DNA from: an uncultured Brachyspira sp.
GTDB lineage: Bacteria; Cyanobacteriota; Vampirovibrionia; Gastranaerophilales; Gastranaerophilaceae
Direction: 5' to 3'
Length of the DNA: 6,894 nucleotides
NCBI GenBank assembly: GCA_900321895.1
Contig: ONYB01000035.1
Span: forward strand, 1-6,894
The number at the start of each line of letters is the position of its first letter. Within the stretch, counting starts at the first letter, position 1. A program made the translations under genes and the position numbers. Below are positions 5,498-6,894 of this stretch, one piece after another. The notes under the pieces were generated by a model. That model saw nothing but the letters and a program-made list of their open reading frames with translations. It did not search any database and was not told where the DNA came from.

Positions 5498-5584
5498 CAC
5501 CAAAACTGCTTTGGTGCATTTCACCCGATTTGAACTTATTCACGAGCCCGAGCAGAGCGAATTTACGTTGTCACTTATTAACTT
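5498..5584. repeat. Second, partial copy of the intergenic repeat, inverted relative to 3708-3759
   Basis: The minus strand from 5584 to 5532 matches the plus strand 3708-3759 over about 52 bp with one gap, including the exact 19-bp block CGGGCTCGTGAATAAGTTC and the exact 12-bp block AAGTTAATAAGT. Adjacent sequence holds the hairpin CACCAAA-ACTGC-TTTGGTG (5498-5516) and a GGTGC...CACC hairpin (5513-5525) like the one at 3790-3802. A further exact pair, GCATTTCA (5516-5523) and TGAAATGC (5591-5598), brackets the block. The long matching end seen in the first copy is missing, so this looks like a half element. It lies 38 bp downstream of the GNAT stop. Confidence 0.6.
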
Positions 5585-5622
5585 CCTTTATGAAATGCCT
5601 ACGCTTTTCGCCCCACGCTCAG

Positions 5623-6594
5623 CTATCCCAAATATGCTTGCGGATAGTCGTAATCCTCTTTAAATCCTAAATGACGATAAAGTTTCAAGGCTTGATAGTT
5701 ATCTGTTTCTGTCGTTGTATTAACTTCTGAAATAGGACGTTCGCCCGATTCTTCCATTGCAATAAGTTTTTCAAGGGAATTTCTTAACATAAGTTTTGAC
5801 AATCCTAATCCCTGATGTTCTTTCTTAAGCCCGAAAATCGGAATGTTTGCGATTTTGCCGTCCGTAAGGTTCATAAAGCAGAACCCGACAGGTTTTCCGT
5901 TATACAAAAGTACACTTGTTGCCTCCGGAACAAATTCCGCATAAATATTCTGTGTAATCTTTGAAAGAATATCATCGCAGCCTTCTTCTGTCTTAAATCT
6001 TGAATCAAATAAGGCATCCGAACTATCTTTAAAAGCTTCACAAATAACTTTTATTGCATCCTCAAAATATCTGTTATCCCAATCAGTAAGGTAATATTCC
6101 GGAGATAAAGCTTCCGGCTTATACATATTGAGAATTTCTTTTGAATTTGTGCCACACATCATAAATCTTAAAACTACTGTTCCGATAAATTTGAAACCAT
6201 AAGCCGCCATTACATGAATTAAATCTTGTTGTTTTCCAAGCAACGGATACGAAACAACCTTATCTTCTCTATCAAATTCAGTTTCATCCAAAAATTCTTT
6301 TACCAAAACTTTGGCTCTTTCTTCCATATTTTCCAAATGATAAGAGTGAATAATATTTAATTCGACGGATTCCGAAATTGAAGTTGTGTAAATTAGAAAA
6401 GCAACAGGGATACTGTCCTCAAAAAGTACAATACATTTTATCAAATCTTTTCTGATTGCATCTACAAAATCCGCATATTCCAAAGGTGCAAGTTCAAACT
6501 TGTAATCCTCAACGGCTCTGTCTTTAAAATCATTATATAAATTCTCAAAAGATTTAAAATCATTTTCTTCTATTAATCTGGCAATTCTTTCCAT
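5623..6594 (-). CDS. Tandem-domain GNAT-family N-acetyltransferase
   Basis: This 323-residue cytosolic protein starts at ATG 6594 with AAGGA at 6601-6605, six bases upstream, and ends at TAG 5623. The C-terminal half (about 160-323) is a recognisable GNAT domain: the acetyl-CoA pyrophosphate loop reads EHQGLGLS (259-266), followed by helix LMLRNSLEKL, then TTETDNYQALKLYRHLGF (294-311), the usual end of the fold. The N-terminal half (about 1-150) has GNAT-like strands (PVAFLIYTT, 63-71; YGFKFIGTVVLRFM, 132-145) but no clear Q/RxxGxG loop, so it is probably a degenerate second domain. GNAT enzymes transfer an acetyl group from acetyl-CoA to an amine; the substrate here cannot be told. It follows the GTP cyclohydrolase II gene by 14 bp, suggesting co-transcription, but nothing shows a riboflavin role. 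Confidence 0.85.
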   Translation of the reverse strand: MERIARLIEENDFKSFENLYNDFKDRAVEDYKFELAPLEYADFVDAIRKDLIKCIVLFEDSIPVAFLIYTTSISESVELNIIHSYHLENMEERAKVLVKEFLDETEFDREDKVVSYPLLGKQQDLIHVMAAYGFKFIGTVVLRFMMCGTNSKEILNMYKPEALSPEYYLTDWDNRYFEDAIKVICEAFKDSSDALFDSRFKTEEGCDDILSKITQNIYAEFVPEATSVLLYNGKPVGFCFMNLTDGKIANIPIFGLKKEHQGLGLSKLMLRNSLEKLIAMEESGERPISEVNTTTETDNYQALKLYRHLGFKEDYDYPQAYLG

Positions 6595-6608
6595 AATTTT
6601 TCCTTAAT

Positions 6609-6894
6609 TTATTTTTCTGCACCCAACTGCAAAGTGTGGTGCATTTTTTCTTTTTTTGTTTCCAAATAACGCTTGTTATATTCCGTAATCTCGGATTGAA
6701 GGTTCACAATCTCGTTGACACTCAATCCGTAACCTTTTAACCCGACGATTTTCTTCGGATTATTTGTAATCAGATTGAAGGTTTTGTAACCCAAATCTCT
6801 GATAATTTGAGCCCCGACACCGTAATCCCTCAAATCAGGTTTAAACCCGAGTGAAATATTAGCCTCAATCGTATCCTGTCCGCATTCTTGCAAA
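6609..6894 (-). CDS. ribBA: GTP cyclohydrolase II, C-terminal part (RibA or RibBA; 5' end outside window)
   Basis: The frame is open at the window edge, and the first visible residues (LQECGQDTIEAN) lie inside the gene. The fragment keeps the family's LGFKPDLRDYGVGAQII block, in which the DLRDYG arginine is the expected catalytic residue, then LITNNPKKIVGLKGYGL, and the typical C-terminal YLETKKEKMHHTL. GTP cyclohydrolase II opens GTP to 2,5-diamino-6-ribosylamino-pyrimidinone phosphate, the first step of riboflavin synthesis. The zinc-binding cysteines lie upstream, out of view. Most bacteria with this sequence type carry the bifunctional RibBA, fused to the DHBP synthase domain, but a stand-alone RibA cannot be excluded from this fragment. 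The stop is TAA at 6611-6609, with the GNAT gene following closely. Confidence 0.85.
   Translation of the reverse strand, partial: LQECGQDTIEANISLGFKPDLRDYGVGAQIIRDLGYKTFNLITNNPKKIVGLKGYGLSVNEIVNLQSEITEYNKRYLETKKEKMHHTLQLGAEK

Overview
This AT-rich window carries seven protein genes, all on the minus strand, so transcription runs from high to low coordinates. The genes at both edges are incomplete. The likely source is an uncultured, host-associated, low-GC bacterium. My best guess is the Gastranaerophilales/Melainabacteria (Vampirovibrionia) group, because the long HNH protein and the Cys-motif protein at the left edge resemble proteins I associate with that group. This is an impression from memory, not a search result. 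Stop codons seen are TAA and TAG only, and the reading frames need no recoded stop.

Layout in transcription order. (1) 6894-5623: the 3' end of a GTP cyclohydrolase II gene (ribA or ribBA, riboflavin synthesis), followed after 14 bp by a two-domain GNAT acetyltransferase, probably one operon. (2) 5622-5360: an intergenic stretch with two structured repeats and a promoter. (3) 5359-3852: a Gln-rich protein with a distant FliK-like C-terminal domain, translationally coupled (TAATG) to a short glyoxalase I with all four metal ligands. (4) 3851-3548: a 304-bp gap holding a roughly 139-bp inverted-repeat element, a polypurine tract, a small palindrome with a direct repeat, and the promoter of the next gene. 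(5) 3547-2258: a GAF-like/HD-GYP regulator that has lost both signature motifs (HD to QN, HHE to QKE), closed by a clear intrinsic terminator at 2229-2200. (6) 2154-670: a large HNH-type protein whose CxxC pair lies about 270 residues from its EH...N...CxxCN part. (7) 657-1: a strong promoter, a 145-nt leader with a possible RNA switch and an interrupted mini-ORF, then the start of an unrecognised protein with a C-x8-CxxC motif.

No rRNA, tRNA, CRISPR array, transposase or integrase is visible. The most notable signals are the three-way complementary leader before the left-edge gene, the degenerate HD-GYP domain, the HNH protein with a large insertion, and a repeat family whose two copies lie inverted on either side of the glyoxalase/FliK-like pair.
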